From: Ascaphus truei
Taxonomy: Eukaryota > Chordata > Amphibia > Anura > Ascaphidae
Reading direction: 5' to 3'
Assembly: GCA_036426205.1 (NCBI GenBank)
Contig: CM071568.1
Coordinates: 224,542,239-224,606,238 of the forward strand
DNA: 64,000 bases
Shown: positions 45,128 to 56,021 of the stretch, piece by piece
Layout of the letters: every line of letters begins with the position of its first letter
How positions within the stretch are numbered: position 1 is the first letter of the stretch
Translations under genes and position numbers: made by a program
Notes under the pieces: generated by a model
The model's database searches: none
The model's input: the letters and a program-made list of their open reading frames with translations, nothing else
Told to the model about the DNA's origin: nothing

Positions 45128-45331
45128 AAATAGTTCTCTTTTCTTGTATAGCGCTCTCAGTATACGCAGCGCGGAACATACAGTATAATATTTGCAGGCA
45201 CGAGTCCCTGCCCAGTAGAGCATGGAGATAAAGTCACTTGCCCAAAGTCACAAAGAGCAGACACTGGGATTGGAACCAGGCTAAGTGTCATTGTTCTCAG
45301 AGTCAGTGTCTTTACTCAATGAGCCACACCC
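45128..45331 (-). mobile_element. tRNA-derived SINE (CORE/MIR-like)
   Basis: On the minus strand the 5' end has an A box (TGGCTCATTGAGT) and a B box (GGTTCCAATCCC) about 40 bases later, as in tRNA promoters. Then follows CTTTGTGACTTTGGGCAAGT, resembling MIR/L2-related sequence, and the 3' end reads GAGAGCGCTATACAAG. The GCGCTATA ending resembles the 3' end of the L2-like LINEs at 25,000 and 52,160, so that LINE may have supplied the RT. Confidence 0.7.
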
Positions 45332-46999
45332 TTGTTGTGAAGTGGCCCCCATGGGAAAGGTAGAGGTATTTATTCTTGGGAACCCCCTTGGCATTGAGGT
45401 TCCATTATTGAGTGTAAGTAGTCTCTTCTGAATGGGTCCGGCAGGAATTGACGGTGGTCTCCATCCTAGCTAGTGTAATTGTGGAATAAAAATAATCTTT
45501 GCTCAGCTCTGTTTAAATACTAAGTCATGGTGGTGTTTGCACATAGGCCAGCCAGTTACAGACCGTCTTTTAGGTATGTGCGTCTACTTTTGGGGAAGGG
45601 CTATTTACTGCAGCTATTGCGCCGGTATTTTAGGGATTTGCACGTAAGTGATTAGGTTGCGCTACAAAAATGGGGTTTGACTGGTAGCCTGATCTGCCCG
45701 GTTATGAGATTAGGGGAGTACCGGAGGCTGGACATCCTATTCCAGCCTTGTGTTGGTACATGGTGGAGATTTATTTAACATCACGATTTAGGAGGGGCTA
45801 GAAAGATGGTCTTCAGTTGGCCGAGTGCAGAGTGGACCTATAGGTGAGAGGGGCTTGCATTTGTGTGGACTGGGAGGGTCCACCATGGTTGGGTTGGCAT
45901 AAATTACTGTGGTGGGGGTATTCTGTCTGGAGGCGCACTCAGCTGTATGATCTCTGGGTTCAGTTGGGTCACGTGGTCCTTGCTGTGATTGGGTTTGATC
46001 GCAGGTGCTCTGTGCACACCTTCAGAATCTCTATAGGACTCGATGCTGTAAAGCAAGTGTTGGCAGAGTTTACTCCTGGAGCCGCCTGTTGCTCTAAACA
46101 TAACCTTCTTCAGTTTTTAATGTGATCCAGATTGGTAGAAATTGTGTTAAACTAGAGTAGCCCTCTTTCCTGCTGACATAGAAAGGCAACTAATGCTGTA
46201 TATACCTGCTGGCTCAGCGAGACCTGGACCTCCGCTAACTGGGAGCCTGAGGCAACAGCGCCTCCACTTGCCCAGATCCCCAATAAGCAAGATTCCCCTG
46301 GACAAGAATAACAATAATAATCCACAACGTTGTAATCTTTTACTATTACGTGAAAGCAGAACATGAACATACACATATCACACATATAACCACAGTGCAT
46401 ACATATATGGCAGACCAATAATCAGATATCTGTGGCCTTGCCACACTCCATCCTGGAGTAATGTCCCTTTCCCACCACCGCGTGCGCACCACACCGTGTC
46501 CAATGTACTGGACCAGTCCCTTGGTCACTCAACCCCAGTGTCCCCAAAGAACCCTCCCCCGAGGCGGGATCAGCGCCTGCAGGTACCGGTGTTGGTGCAC
46601 TTATAATAATACCTTCCGGCCGCTCCAACAACCGGTAACTGTACTTCGCAAAGGATCCGCCGATCCAGCATAGTCTCTCACGAGTCTGTACTTGCGTCCA
46701 GCAGCTTGATCCCAAACCACTGATCGCCAAGCAGCGGAGGAAGATGCTGTGTCCATGTCTGCTAACATCAGTAAAGGGTAGGATGTCCCTATCTATGGCT
46801 GTTCCCTGCAGTACCACAATCTGGTGGTGACTCAGGGCCTGCACTTGGGCCTGGGGGAAATTCCTGGCCTATGCAGTGGGTCACTGACCCCCTGCAACAC
46901 ACACCTCCTATCCCCTTGCTCTCCCAGGACACACTGGCTAGCGCAGTCTCTGCTGCACACTTCCCTTTCCTGCCTGGCAGCAATCCTCCTCTCCTATTC
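45332..46999. other. Unassigned sequence
   Basis: No gene or recognised repeat. Composition shifts from AT-rich to moderately GC-rich after 46,400, and there may be an unrecognised LTR or DNA element leading into the CpG-rich patch at 47,000. Several open frames overlap on both strands without any family motif. Confidence 0.3.
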
Positions 47000-47330
47000 G
47001 CTCCCTGACATCATGTGTCCCTGCTGAGGCTCATGGGAACTGTAGTCCCAACCCAGAGCCTCTCTCTATTGGTCAGCCTTCGCACGCTATTCACTGCACA
47101 TGCGCAAACTTCCTCAGTACCTCCCGTCGCGCATTGGCAATGCGCATGTGCCAGGCACAACATGGCGGTGCCCTGTGCTTGCCGGGCCGCCACGGAGCCT
47201 CCGAAGCACCGGAGCGCTCCCTGCTCGGCCCCCACCTTCTAGACTTGCCCACGGGTCTGCTGCTTGGCTCCGGCGACACCCGCGATACCCCTGGCAGCGC
47301 AGGTAACAAGGGGGGCCAGGGGAACCCCAT
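47000..47330 (+). promoter_or_regulatory. CpG-rich promoter-like patch
   Basis: About 22 CpGs lie within 220 bp. Recognisable sites include ATGGGAACTGTAGTCCC at 47,033 (ZNF143/SBS-like), CACATGCGCA and TGCGCATG (NRF1-like), and AACATGGCGGTG at 47,159 (YY1-like). A possible splice donor, CAG|GTAACA, lies at about 47,300. It could be a CpG-island promoter or the control region of a retroelement; no downstream exon was identified. Confidence 0.4.
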
Positions 47331-47978
47331 TACACTAGTAAATGTGTAATTCAATGGGCAGAGGCTCTAGGGGATCCATGTGGAAGGATAAGAATCTAAA
47401 GGTGACACAACAGGGCTTTTTTGAAGATCACTACCCAGAATCCTTGTCTGCAGCATAACCACTGCTTAATGTCACAGCAGGGCTTTAAAAGGCTGAGAAA
47501 AGACTCAATATAACAGTTTTCTTGGACGTAACCCTGCCGCATGGAAGATGGTGTAATGTCAAAGCAGGTAAATTAACGTCTTTGGGTAGACCAGACAACA
47601 AAAGTATTCTGTAAGCAGTTCCCTGCGCGCCATGTGAATGGGAGGCATGGTATGATGTCAGGTGCAGCTGGGCACTAGCAGTGCACAGGGCTCTCAGAAG
47701 CGGGGCTCAATCTAAGCCCTCCAGGGAAACACGTGGCAGAGAGCCGGAGCGGCATACACGCAGATGCGTTAGACCACCTAAGATCAGAGTCTTATGGCAG
47801 AGCCTGCAGTGCTGGCTGGTCGAAGTGGGGGCGGAGGAGGCTGGCGGCCGACAAGCTAAGGGTAAGAGGAAGCCCCTGGGAACAAGGCCCACTGACTCAC
47901 ACCTTACATCCCCTCCCCCCTCCTCGTTAGCAAGTGGCTCCCAAGGGGAAGATAGAGGGAGTTATCGTCTTGAAGGCA
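47331..47978. other. Unassigned
   Basis: No gene was recognised. A short inverted repeat (ATTACACTAGTAAATGTGTAAT, with TAGTAA at its centre) lies at about 47,331-47,352. Confidence 0.35.
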
Positions 47979-48050
47979 GCTGATATAGCTCAGTTCGGAG
48001 AACGTTAGATGGGAGATTGAACTGGCCCATGGTAATCCCGGGTTGCGAAA
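47979..48050 (+). pseudogene. tRNA-Phe-like pseudogene
   Basis: About 70 bases resemble tRNA-Phe: an acceptor start GCTGATA, A box TAGCTCAGTTCGGAGA, then ACGTTAGA leading into the anticodon arm, and a T arm TGGTAATCCCGGGTTGCGA. The anticodon loop (TGGGAGA) no longer reads GAA, and the B box has lost its TTCGA core. An A run follows (GAAAAAAA). It may be a processed tRNA pseudogene or a SINE head. Confidence 0.6.
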
Positions 48051-48462
48051 AAAATTGGGAGCTCTCCAGATATGAGGTGTCATTGTTCATTGGGTTAACT
48101 CAGGTGGGGAGGGGGAGCAATTGGCTTTGGCAGGTGGAAAATTGGGCAAATGGCTGTCCCCGAAGGGGGCTCTACAGCAAAGTATTTTGACTGTAGGATG
48201 GGATGTTGAGGGGCTAGTATTGTGGGCCCGGGGTGAGCCCAATGGGAGTGGGTTCCTTCTTGGGCCTGGAGTGGGGATTTTTACAGCTTTGCTGAGGGGT
48301 GCGTTAGCTCTAGAAAGCCACGTGAGGGGTCATATGGGTGTTAAAGGGGAGTGCACTGTTACCAATACCCACGCCTCAGATGGTTGCGGCCTCCGGTGTG
48401 GCAGCAGTGACCGATAGAGCCGGCCTTTGCTGGCAGAGGTCAGTTCTTGCCCAAGAATATGC

Positions 48463-48494
48463 CTGACGAAGCACGTAGCGAAACACGTTGAGTC
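48463..48494 (+). ncRNA. Hammerhead-ribozyme-like core
   Basis: CTGACGA is followed by AGCACGTAGC (two to three base-pair stem II with a small loop) and GAAACACGTTGAGTC. This keeps the CUGANGA and GAAA boxes and a plausible NUH cleavage site (GTC). The minimal helices match hammerheads described from Penelope-like elements. The next 250 bp have no protein and may be a PLE terminal region. Confidence 0.6.
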
Positions 48495-50330
48495 ATCAAT
48501 CACCACTTGGACAAGAGACGTCATCATGCCAGCAGATGCGATATCGGATGAGACGCCGGTTTTAGGATTAGCCAAGGGCGCATGAACACATTGGCGGCGG
48601 TGGTGAGAATCGGTTCCCAAACAGGGAGTACCAGCCTCCGTTTTACTTATTCACCAAATCACCTAGGCAATGCTTAAAAGAGCAGTGTTATTGTAAGTGT
48701 GCATTTGCGAGATGCTTTTTATAAAGTAATACACTTTTTACGACGATCTGCACCATTTGTCGCCCTCTCTTTTCACTCTGGCGGAACGTTTACCACATCT
48801 CCAAATACCCAATTCCTAGAGGAATTCCAAGCCCAGTAAAGGACATTTCATCAAGTGTTTCATATCTTCTATGCCTTTTTAGCCTTGGGGGTCCTGTGAG
48901 TGAGCATTTTAAACACTCCAAATACCTATGTCCATATTTTTAAACATTATCACACTATATTCTATTCCTTTTATTTTCCTGGTTTTGCGTTCCCCTCATC
49001 TTCAAGACAAACTCTTTGATACAATGCACACATTTGTACCACCACCACCGGAAAGGCAACAATGTAGTCTATTTACCCACATGCCCCCGTGAGCTAGCTT
49101 AAGTGAGAAAAACTAAAAGACCTTTTAAAAAAGTGAATTATCGAACACTGTAGCAGTGTCAAACGCATTTTTGTATTGACTGATAACTCATATGTAAGTG
49201 ACTACTATGTCTTCTTTTGTGATAAGTTACTTTTATACTGACCCACAGTGCACACTTGTACGTGTTTTTCTTTTTGCAGATAACCATGAGCTGAAAGAGG
49301 CAGAGATTCCACTTCCATCACATTTCTTTACATTTCACACAGACAATATGTAGCCTTAAGTGGTGGTATGGTTATTGAGCAAGTAGCGCCAGAGAATGCT
49401 GTTACAGCGGGAAGCCTTTTGAATTTTTAGATTGGCTACCAGGGCCCACGAGGCATGAGCAATAGCCAGAATTTATCATGCTCTCTATAATGGAGTCACT
49501 CTGAATCTTAATTCAATACACATGCAGGGGTACAAATGCAGCCTTTCCTCAACTATGATTTTATTCTCCACTTTTTGAGTCAGTACCTGTTTTTTCCTGA
49601 TCGTGTATCTTATACAGCCGATCGGCTCCCACTGGGGGGTACTCTTGTCTTATGACTGCTGTGTCATCTTGTATCATTCATACTTACTGGCATTTCTTGC
49701 TGGGGGTAGCCAGCCTCTTTGGTCCATCTCTGACTGCAGCGCCAATTTTATCACTGCCATTTATGTATTCTGACATGACCAAGACACATGTACTGGCTAT
49801 TGTTGAGGGGGAGCCTTAGATGTACAGTAACATTACTATTTTGTAGTACTGAATGTATTTTTTGACACAAGCAGAAGTAGCAATTTCTATGAGAATTCTG
49901 GTGACATTCAGATGAAGAACACTATTGCATTTAAAGAACTTAGGGGGAAATTGCAATGTATACCCATTGTGGCCCTGAAACCGAAAGTGGAAAATGTTGT
50001 CAAATTAGTGAAAAAGGAACTTTGGATATGTGATTTCAGATATTGTGGGGTGAGGAATTTAACTTAGGAGGAACATAAGGCTTACAAAGCCCTAAGGAGG
50101 TGATAATAAAACCCTGATAAAGGATCAAATGTTGTCTTGAGTGATGGTGACTAAAAAGGAGATATTGAGACAGCTGCATGATACACAGAACTAGAGGAAA
50201 TTGATCAAATACCCTACTGAGAGAATTAGGAACAACCTCCATAAAATCATGGATGAATCTTAATGAAGGCCTGAGTAATGCTTCAGAATTAAGATTTATG
50301 TAGATGTCATTCTTTGGATACCCTACAGCA
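48495..50330. other. Unassigned AT-rich sequence
   Basis: The first 250 bp probably belong to the PLE terminal region. The rest shows no gene and no clear repeat. Confidence 0.4.
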
Positions 50331-50338
50331 GAGGTCCC

Positions 50339-50501
50339 CAACTCCAGTCCTCAAGGACTGCTAACAGTGCAGGATTTAAGGATAGCCCCTCATTAGCACA
50401 GGTGGCCCAATCATTTTGACTGAACCGCCTGTGCTCTAGCAGGGGTATCCGTAACACCTGCACTGTTAGTGGTCCTTCAGGGCTGGAGCTGGGGACCTCT
50501 G
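50339..50501. mobile_element. hAT-type MITE with perfect 8-bp duplication
   Basis: CCCTACAG stands at 50,331-50,338 and 50,502-50,509. The element starts CAGAGGTCCCCAACTCCAG and ends with the complement of CAGAGGTCCCCAGCTCCAG. The inverted repeats reach 45 bp or more, including AACAGTGCAGG. An 8-bp duplication is the mark of hAT transposons. The 163-bp element encodes nothing and must have been moved in trans. Confidence 0.93.
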
Positions 50502-50509
50502 CCCTACAG

Positions 50510-50887
50510 TACTAACATTCTATGTAATTCCCAAAGCCTCCCAGATCAGCCAATTACATTCGGCATAGGTACAGTAGTGTCACTGAGAATATAGCTGGGG
50601 GTTTCGGTATAGCAAACATAATGCATTTATTTTAAAACTATTTAAGTTTGCTTTAACAACTATTATATATTTGCAAACGCAATGGATGGGTTTGGGGCAT
50701 ACTGCCCGTGCCACTATAGCTAAAAATACATTACCAATATATTGCTTTCCTGGGAGGGTACACTAGAGAGACTTGTTGATATTGAGATATTTTATTGCTG
50801 GGTGCAGTTCACAAATCTGTCATTGGCACCACACGCCCCTAATTTAAAAGACCAAAGATAATTGACCTGTAAAATTATAATACCTGT
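50510..50887. other. Unassigned AT-rich sequence
   Basis: Nothing was recognised between the hAT-type MITE and the CpG-rich repeat. Confidence 0.4.
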
Positions 50888-51125
50888 AAGGCCGCGTCCA
50901 TAATTAGCGTGACATGAACAAAAGGCTGTGCCTCTGAGGCAGACCACAGTGCGCGCCACCAAGCGCGTGATTGCCGAGCAGACAAAATAATTTGATTTTG
51001 TCGCACGACGGCCGGGTCACGTGTGTAGCTCAGCCAATGAGGGCGAACTGCTCACATGACGTCACGGTTACGCCTCCCCGTCGCATCTCTTCCTCCAGAT
51101 CCCCTAGGCCACGGATCGCCTCTGC
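50888..51125. repeat. CpG-rich interspersed repeat with AT palindrome core
   Basis: CpG-rich sequence (GTGCGCGCC, AGCGCGTG) surrounds an AT palindrome, GACAAAAT-AATTTG-ATTTTGTC, near 50,979-51,000. Then comes AGCCAATGAGGGCGAAC (51,033) and TGACGTCACGG (51,058). Related blocks lie at 51,418-51,665, 59,930-60,240 and, inverted, at 61,890-62,090. Probably a MITE family; termini were not determined. Confidence 0.5.
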
Positions 51126-51417
51126 AGCGCTCCGTCGTACGCCTACTACAGTATATCCGCGTCCTAAGGTACCGAAACTAAATGGTTGTTCCTAATGTGG
51201 TGGCTGTCAAGTCTAAAAAAAATTGAATGAACTAAGACTCACCCTGTCTAACACAATTCAGCTGGAGGTGCTATGATCCTGCATCCAAACCGCCAGATGC
51301 ATGCAACTATTCAAAAACTAGATCAGCACTCAAAAATAATAATAAAGGACTTACATTCCTTGAGATTTCTCAGTTATTACATAACACATAACCGGTGTGG
51401 CGAATTTCACTTCTTAG

Positions 51418-51665
51418 GCCCCGGGCATGGTCAGCGCTTAGGCGCTGACCCGTGCTGTGGCGCGCTTACGCTTACCAGTGAGCCCCTGCAGCCGCAATGA
51501 GAGCGGCTTTAGCAGGGGCTCGCGCACGCTTCCGCAAATTTCGTTTCAAGCGTTCACGGGAGCGCAGGGCCGGTCATGTGAACGGTTCGCCCAATGAGGA
51601 CGAACCAGCTACGTGACGTCACTGGCCCCCCTCCCCCCCCCCCCCCCCCCGACACTCCCCCGGAT
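51418..51665. repeat. CpG-rich interspersed repeat, second copy
   Basis: It starts GCCCCGGGCATGGTCAGCGC and contains a hairpin (AGCGC-TTAG-GCGCT) and a longer one (GCCCCTGCAGCCGC with GCGGCTTTAGCAGGGGC). Then GCCCAATGAGGACGAACC and TGACGTCACTGG, matching the copy at 51,033. It ends in a C run (51,626-51,650) just before an L2-like 3' end. Confidence 0.5.
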
Positions 51666-51709
51666 GGCGCGCTAACCAAGGCCAGGGAAAGCACCCGCTT
51701 GCACCACCC

Positions 51710-52170
51710 CGATTCTTGCGTTCTGCTCAAGGATGTCTTCTCTCTACCCCCTTTGTATCTAAAGCCCTCTCCCGCCTTAAACCTTTCTCACCGATTGCCC
51801 CACACCTTCGGAATGCCCTTCCCCTCGATACCCAACTAGCACCCACTCTATCCACCTTTAAGACCCACCTTAAGACACACTTGCTTAAAGAAGCATATGA
51901 GTAGCACCGTAGATATTACTAGACACAATACATAAAGCTTGGCCCTCTGCAGAAGCACTTACCAAAATGCCCTCCTACTGTTTCTGTACGTTCCTCCTAC
52001 ATACCAATTAGATTGTAAGCTCCTCGGACTCTTCCTAAATGTTACGTTTGTTTGAAGCACTTATTCCCATGACCTGTTATTTATATTATTTGTTATTTAT
52101 ATGATTACCACGTGTATTACTTCTGTGAAGCGCTATGTACATTAATGGCGCTATACAAATAAAAACATAC
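51710..52170 (+). mobile_element. L2/CR1-like LINE 3' end, 5'-truncated
   Basis: It aligns with 24,535-25,000: TTCTGCTCAAGGATGTCTTC, then CTACCCC, TAAAGCCCTCTCCCG and CACCTTAAGA. The end of the reading frame is ...KEAYE with a stop at 51,904. The 3' UTR ends GGCGCTATACAAATAAAAAC. Only the last 60 or so codons and the UTR remain. Confidence 0.85.
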
Positions 52171-52829
52171 AAGTAAAATAATAAAATGCACAAAAAAAAT
52201 GGTAATCAGTTGACTGTTGCTTTAAATCAATGTATTATGTTGTTGTATGAACATTTTGGTATCCGCATAAAGTCCTTATATTTCTATTTCAGAGATAATA
52301 GATGTCCCTTCTAGATTAAGAGACAAATCACAGACAGCTGGAATTGCACATGTTGGTATTTAATATCTGCATGTATACAGTATCAGGACATATACAGTAC
52401 CAAGGCAAAATAATTGTTCTAGATATATTGCAGGGGAAAAAATCCTATTGCTTTCACTGTCATATTTTTTTAGTCTTGCCCCAGAAGTTGCATTATTTTC
52501 TTTCCCACAATATGCCAGGAGACCGTGCTCTGCCATACCTGCCATTAAAGTCAATGGCAGACGTCTCAGATTTGGCCCAGATAGCGCGGATCACGCTCTG
52601 ATGCCTCTTGGCCACAGACCCAATAAAGTCTGATTTTCATCACATTTTCTCATATAATGTCTGATTTTCATCACATTTTCTCATATAAAGTCTGATTCTT
52701 TTAAATCAGTCATTTTTTAAAAGTGGGTTTTCTTTTTAGCGTACACCCTCCCTCTCGCCCTTATCTTTGGGGGTGCCTGAGGTGGCACACGTGCCTCTCT
52801 ATACTGGGTGCATGTCCCCTACCAGCTGC
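52171..52829. other. Upstream flank of CpG island, with 31-bp tandem repeat
   Basis: Bases 52,628-52,698 hold 2.3 copies of a 31-bp unit starting GTCTGATTTTCATCACATTT. No other feature was recognised. The stretch immediately precedes the CpG island. Confidence 0.55.
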
Positions 52830-53060
52830 TGCTGCTGCAGCAGCGAGGCGCTGCCTGAGCGAGGGGAACCCTTGGGGGTCCTCACGGTGACGTCACCACT
52901 CTAGCTCCACACAGTCCCGCGTCGGGTCGTGCGGGCTCCGCGTCACTTCCGGGCGCAGTGCACACGTGGGAGTTGCTGTGTCTGATTTCGAGCTGGTCGC
53001 GCGGGGTGCGAAGTCAAAGTAGCGAGGAGCGGGAGGGAGGTGTAGGGAGGAGTGCGTGTG
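52830..53060 (+). promoter_or_regulatory. CpG-island promoter upstream of AT-hook exon
   Basis: CpGs are dense from 52,842 to 53,030, in contrast with AT-rich flanks. Sites include GGTGACGTCACC at 52,886 (full CRE), CACTTCCGGGCG at 52,942 (ETS-like) and GCACACGTGG (E-box). There is no TATA box, typical of housekeeping promoters. A non-coding first exon probably lies around 52,950-53,080. The orientation is inferred from the open exon at 53,947. Confidence 0.6.
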
Positions 53061-53081
53061 TCACATAGTCTGTGTGTCTGC

Positions 53082-53216
53082 CGGGGGGGGGGGAGTGTGT
53101 AATTGAACTAATCTTAGGGGTGTTTCAAGAAGGTGGGTGTGTGTTGCAAAAGTAAAGTGTCAGTGGTTGGTATAGGTTGTGTTTGAGTTGAAGTATGGGG
53201 GGGGGGGGGGGGGGGG
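53082..53216. repeat. Two poly-G runs downstream of the CpG island
   Basis: G runs at 53,082-53,093 and 53,197-53,216 (20 G), with another G-rich stretch at about 53,461-53,480. On the presumed sense strand these lie in intron 1 and could form G-quadruplexes. Confidence 0.85.
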
Positions 53217-53946
53217 TAGTTATCAAGGTTCATGATGGTTCTTACTGCGGAGGGAAGTTTGTGTTAGAGGTTCATATGGTTAGGGTGGAAGGATCGGGTC
53301 CTGGTGTCTGCAAGGTGAACCCATACTTTATTTCCCTTTAGAATCCTAGGCATACAATCCTCCCTGCTGCCTATACATACTGTAACCCGTTCATAACGCC
53401 TTTTGGCTGAATTAAAGGGTCGTGCAGACTCTAATTTCAGTCCGTTAAAGAGAGTGGTGGAGGGGGAGGGGGGGGGGGGAGATTAACTGAGTAATTAAAT
53501 CCTGAAGGTACCCAGATATTTTCACTTTATCAGCATAATTTATGCACTGTGTTCCATTTAACAGGCCAATTGGTAACATTTGAATATTAATGTTCCATAT
53601 TGAGCTATAGATTTACAATTGCTGAGCCCTGTCCATTTTTTTTTCTACTGAAATAAGCCTTAATTATTCCAGAGAGCATAATTTGCTAGTTCAAAACAGG
53701 CAAGAGTTGGCCTGACTATTTTTGTTCTGTTAGTCTGCTAGTAATCTATTTATTGTATCTATAATATTTAGACAGGGAGCTTTAAAATGTGAAAAATAAG
53801 CTAAGATGACCCTGTCATGTTATTTTGCTAGATTCATTTTGCTCAGGTAATTGTCTTTGCAAATGACAATGCTGTCATTTTAGATAAGAGGTTTATATAA
53901 ATAAGTGGGGTTAAGCAATAATAATTTATTCTTAAATCTGTTTTAG

Positions 53947-54789
53947 TTAGATATAGATGTTTCTCAAATGATTCACTTGCGTACTAGAAAAGTATTCAAA
54001 GCCAGTACACCCACAGAAAGTGGACCTGATACAGGTCACAAAGGGTCTCAAGAGACTTTACAGAGGAACAAAGCTCAGGAAATAAGAAAGGAACAGACCA
54101 AACCGCGTCCATCTTCACAGTCAACTGTGCCACCCCAGCCAATCAGTAAAAGTTTAAATGAGGAAAGTGTGGTTGTTGGAAAAGAGAGGGGAGGGAGGAA
54201 GGCGACTGTGCAAGATGTTGTGATTGAGGCGGGGAAAGACCAGAAATGTAGAAAATTAATGGTGCTTGAGAAAGCAAAGTGCACTGAGGAGACAGTTATG
54301 GAAAGGAGTAGACTGGCACTTTCAGAGCCGTCTTTTCCCCTAAGTAAGTCGGGAGGACCAAGCGATGGCATTACTAAGAGTGGCTCATGTGAGCAAACCA
54401 AGACGGAACCTAATGTTAAAAGAGTAAAGAGGGCAGTTCTTACAAATAACGCGGCTGAGGGTGCAAAGAAACCAGGGAGGAAAAGGGGTAGGAAGCCGCT
54501 GTCCGAGCATGGAAAGAAAGTGACTAAGTTGGAAAGTACAAATTCTGAGAAACAGAAGAGTGATGGTGACGTGGATTCTGTAGAATTAAACCAAGTACGT
54601 ACCATCCATGTCAGGGTGCGACGGATAAAGCACAATTGCCCAAAAAGCACAGAGATTCCCTCAGCGCATCTGAAAGGCGATGATGAGAAAATGGTTCCAG
54701 AGCGTAATTGTAGAGAGGAGGAGGGTGAGACAGAAGAAAGGAATGAAGCTGCAGACATGGCCTGCTTAAAAATGAAGCTCAGAAGTTCT
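53947..54789 (+). CDS. Large coding exon of an unidentified basic AT-hook protein
   Basis: The open frame contains an ATG at 53,968 (MIHLRTRKVFKAS) but is open back to a good splice acceptor (CTGTTTTAG, ending 53,946), so it may be internal. Upstream codons read LDIDVSQ. A donor (CTA|GTAAGG) lies at 54,789/54,790, and after it the frame soon stops at 54,822. The 274 or so residues are basic, Ser/Thr/Glu-rich and disordered-looking. An AT-hook-like motif, GRKRGRKP, lies at about residue 172 and would bind the minor groove of AT-rich DNA. KRVKR and RVRRIKH may be nuclear signals. No zinc finger or enzyme motif is seen. Codons show none of the decay found in the transposons. I cannot name the gene; a chromatin or transcription factor is likely. 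Confidence 0.6.
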
Positions 54790-56021
54790 AGTAAGGCACT
54801 TTATTTGTTCAGCCAGCTTTGATTGAATGTCATAAATTGAGTTTGCATAGAAATGTTCATTATCTGTCATTGCCTGTATGCTTGCAGCCACCTCTGGTGT
54901 GGAACTTGGGCAGCACATTGCTGGTGCTCTGGTCATGATGGCCATTAAGAGGGGAGCAATAAATAGTCTCAACAGTGTTACGGGAGACGCATAATGGGGT
55001 TTCCCAGAGATCACATTGTTTCGTGCTGAGGCAGGAATTGAACGCCATGCCTTTATGTCATGTCAACAGTTTAACCTATTCAGCGCCTAAGATGTACAAT
55101 TTATCAGCTAAACACTGGTGATCTCAACTTCTAGTGGACACTGCAGAGCTGTCATTTCTCATGTTCTGTGAATGTCGCTGGTCTTCAACATCAGTGGTCT
55201 CAGACTTCAAGGAAGTGTCGCTGACCGTTATTTCTCAATGATTTGTTTGGTCCAGAGCCCCATATCTGACAGAACTTACATGCTTGGAGGTTGGTGTCTG
55301 TCACTCACTAAGTGGCAGTAGCAGCCACAACATTGGGATGCCATTCTAGGGAATTGACTTTAACCCATAGGTCACTATCTTCTCACGTAAGGTTGCCACT
55401 GACTCCATTTCTACAATGCTCAACTGATGCAGGTATATGTGTACCACAACTATGTCAAAGTGTAGGATGATGCTATAAAAAGGTAAAATGATTTAACCTT
55501 TTTGTTTGGGGGCCTGTGCGTTGCAAGCCTGGCAGTGAACTGGTTAAAAGAAACGGCTTTCTAAACTGCTTATGGTTACTCTTGACTTGCACTTTTTTGT
55601 ACAGACGTGTGTAAATGAATAATGGCGTTGGCACAGCAGGATTTTGGTAGCTTTACCCCAGAGTAATGTGACTACCAAAATGATGTAATTTTGTGCGTGG
55701 CTGAGAGATTGACATTACCAATAGGGATCTGTGACTGAAATGTTTCTCCCATACCTCACACGTAGTACATTTTACATGAGCTTGTTGGGGTTAGGCAGCC
55801 TATGCTTTGTCTAAGATGAGTGTATGAGTGAGGACACCAAGGCCTTCAGTGATGGAGAGTAGGGACAAGTAGAAGAAATACATTTCTGTATATGTTCTCT
55901 CCTGCATTAAATGCAAAGCATGAGTCCCATTGGCTACGTTCAATCTCCACTGTGTAAGATCCTCCTATGTTGTCGGTCACAACAGCCCAGGTTTATGTAA
56001 AACATGACACACTGCTGTATA
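54790..56021. other. Presumed intron of the AT-hook gene
   Basis: No further exon was recognised. Bases 54,840-55,090 look weakly like an old tRNA-derived SINE on the minus strand (a B-box-like GGCGTTCAATTCC), not strong enough to call. Confidence 0.4.

Noticed and set aside
47011..47354. Several open frames on both strands in the CpG-rich patch
   Set aside because: GC-rich sequence has few stop codons; the frames overlap in opposite directions and show no family motif. A short first exon cannot be excluded.
54766..55090. Possible tRNA-derived SINE on the minus strand
   Set aside because: Only a B-box-like word was found; no convincing A box, tail or duplication.
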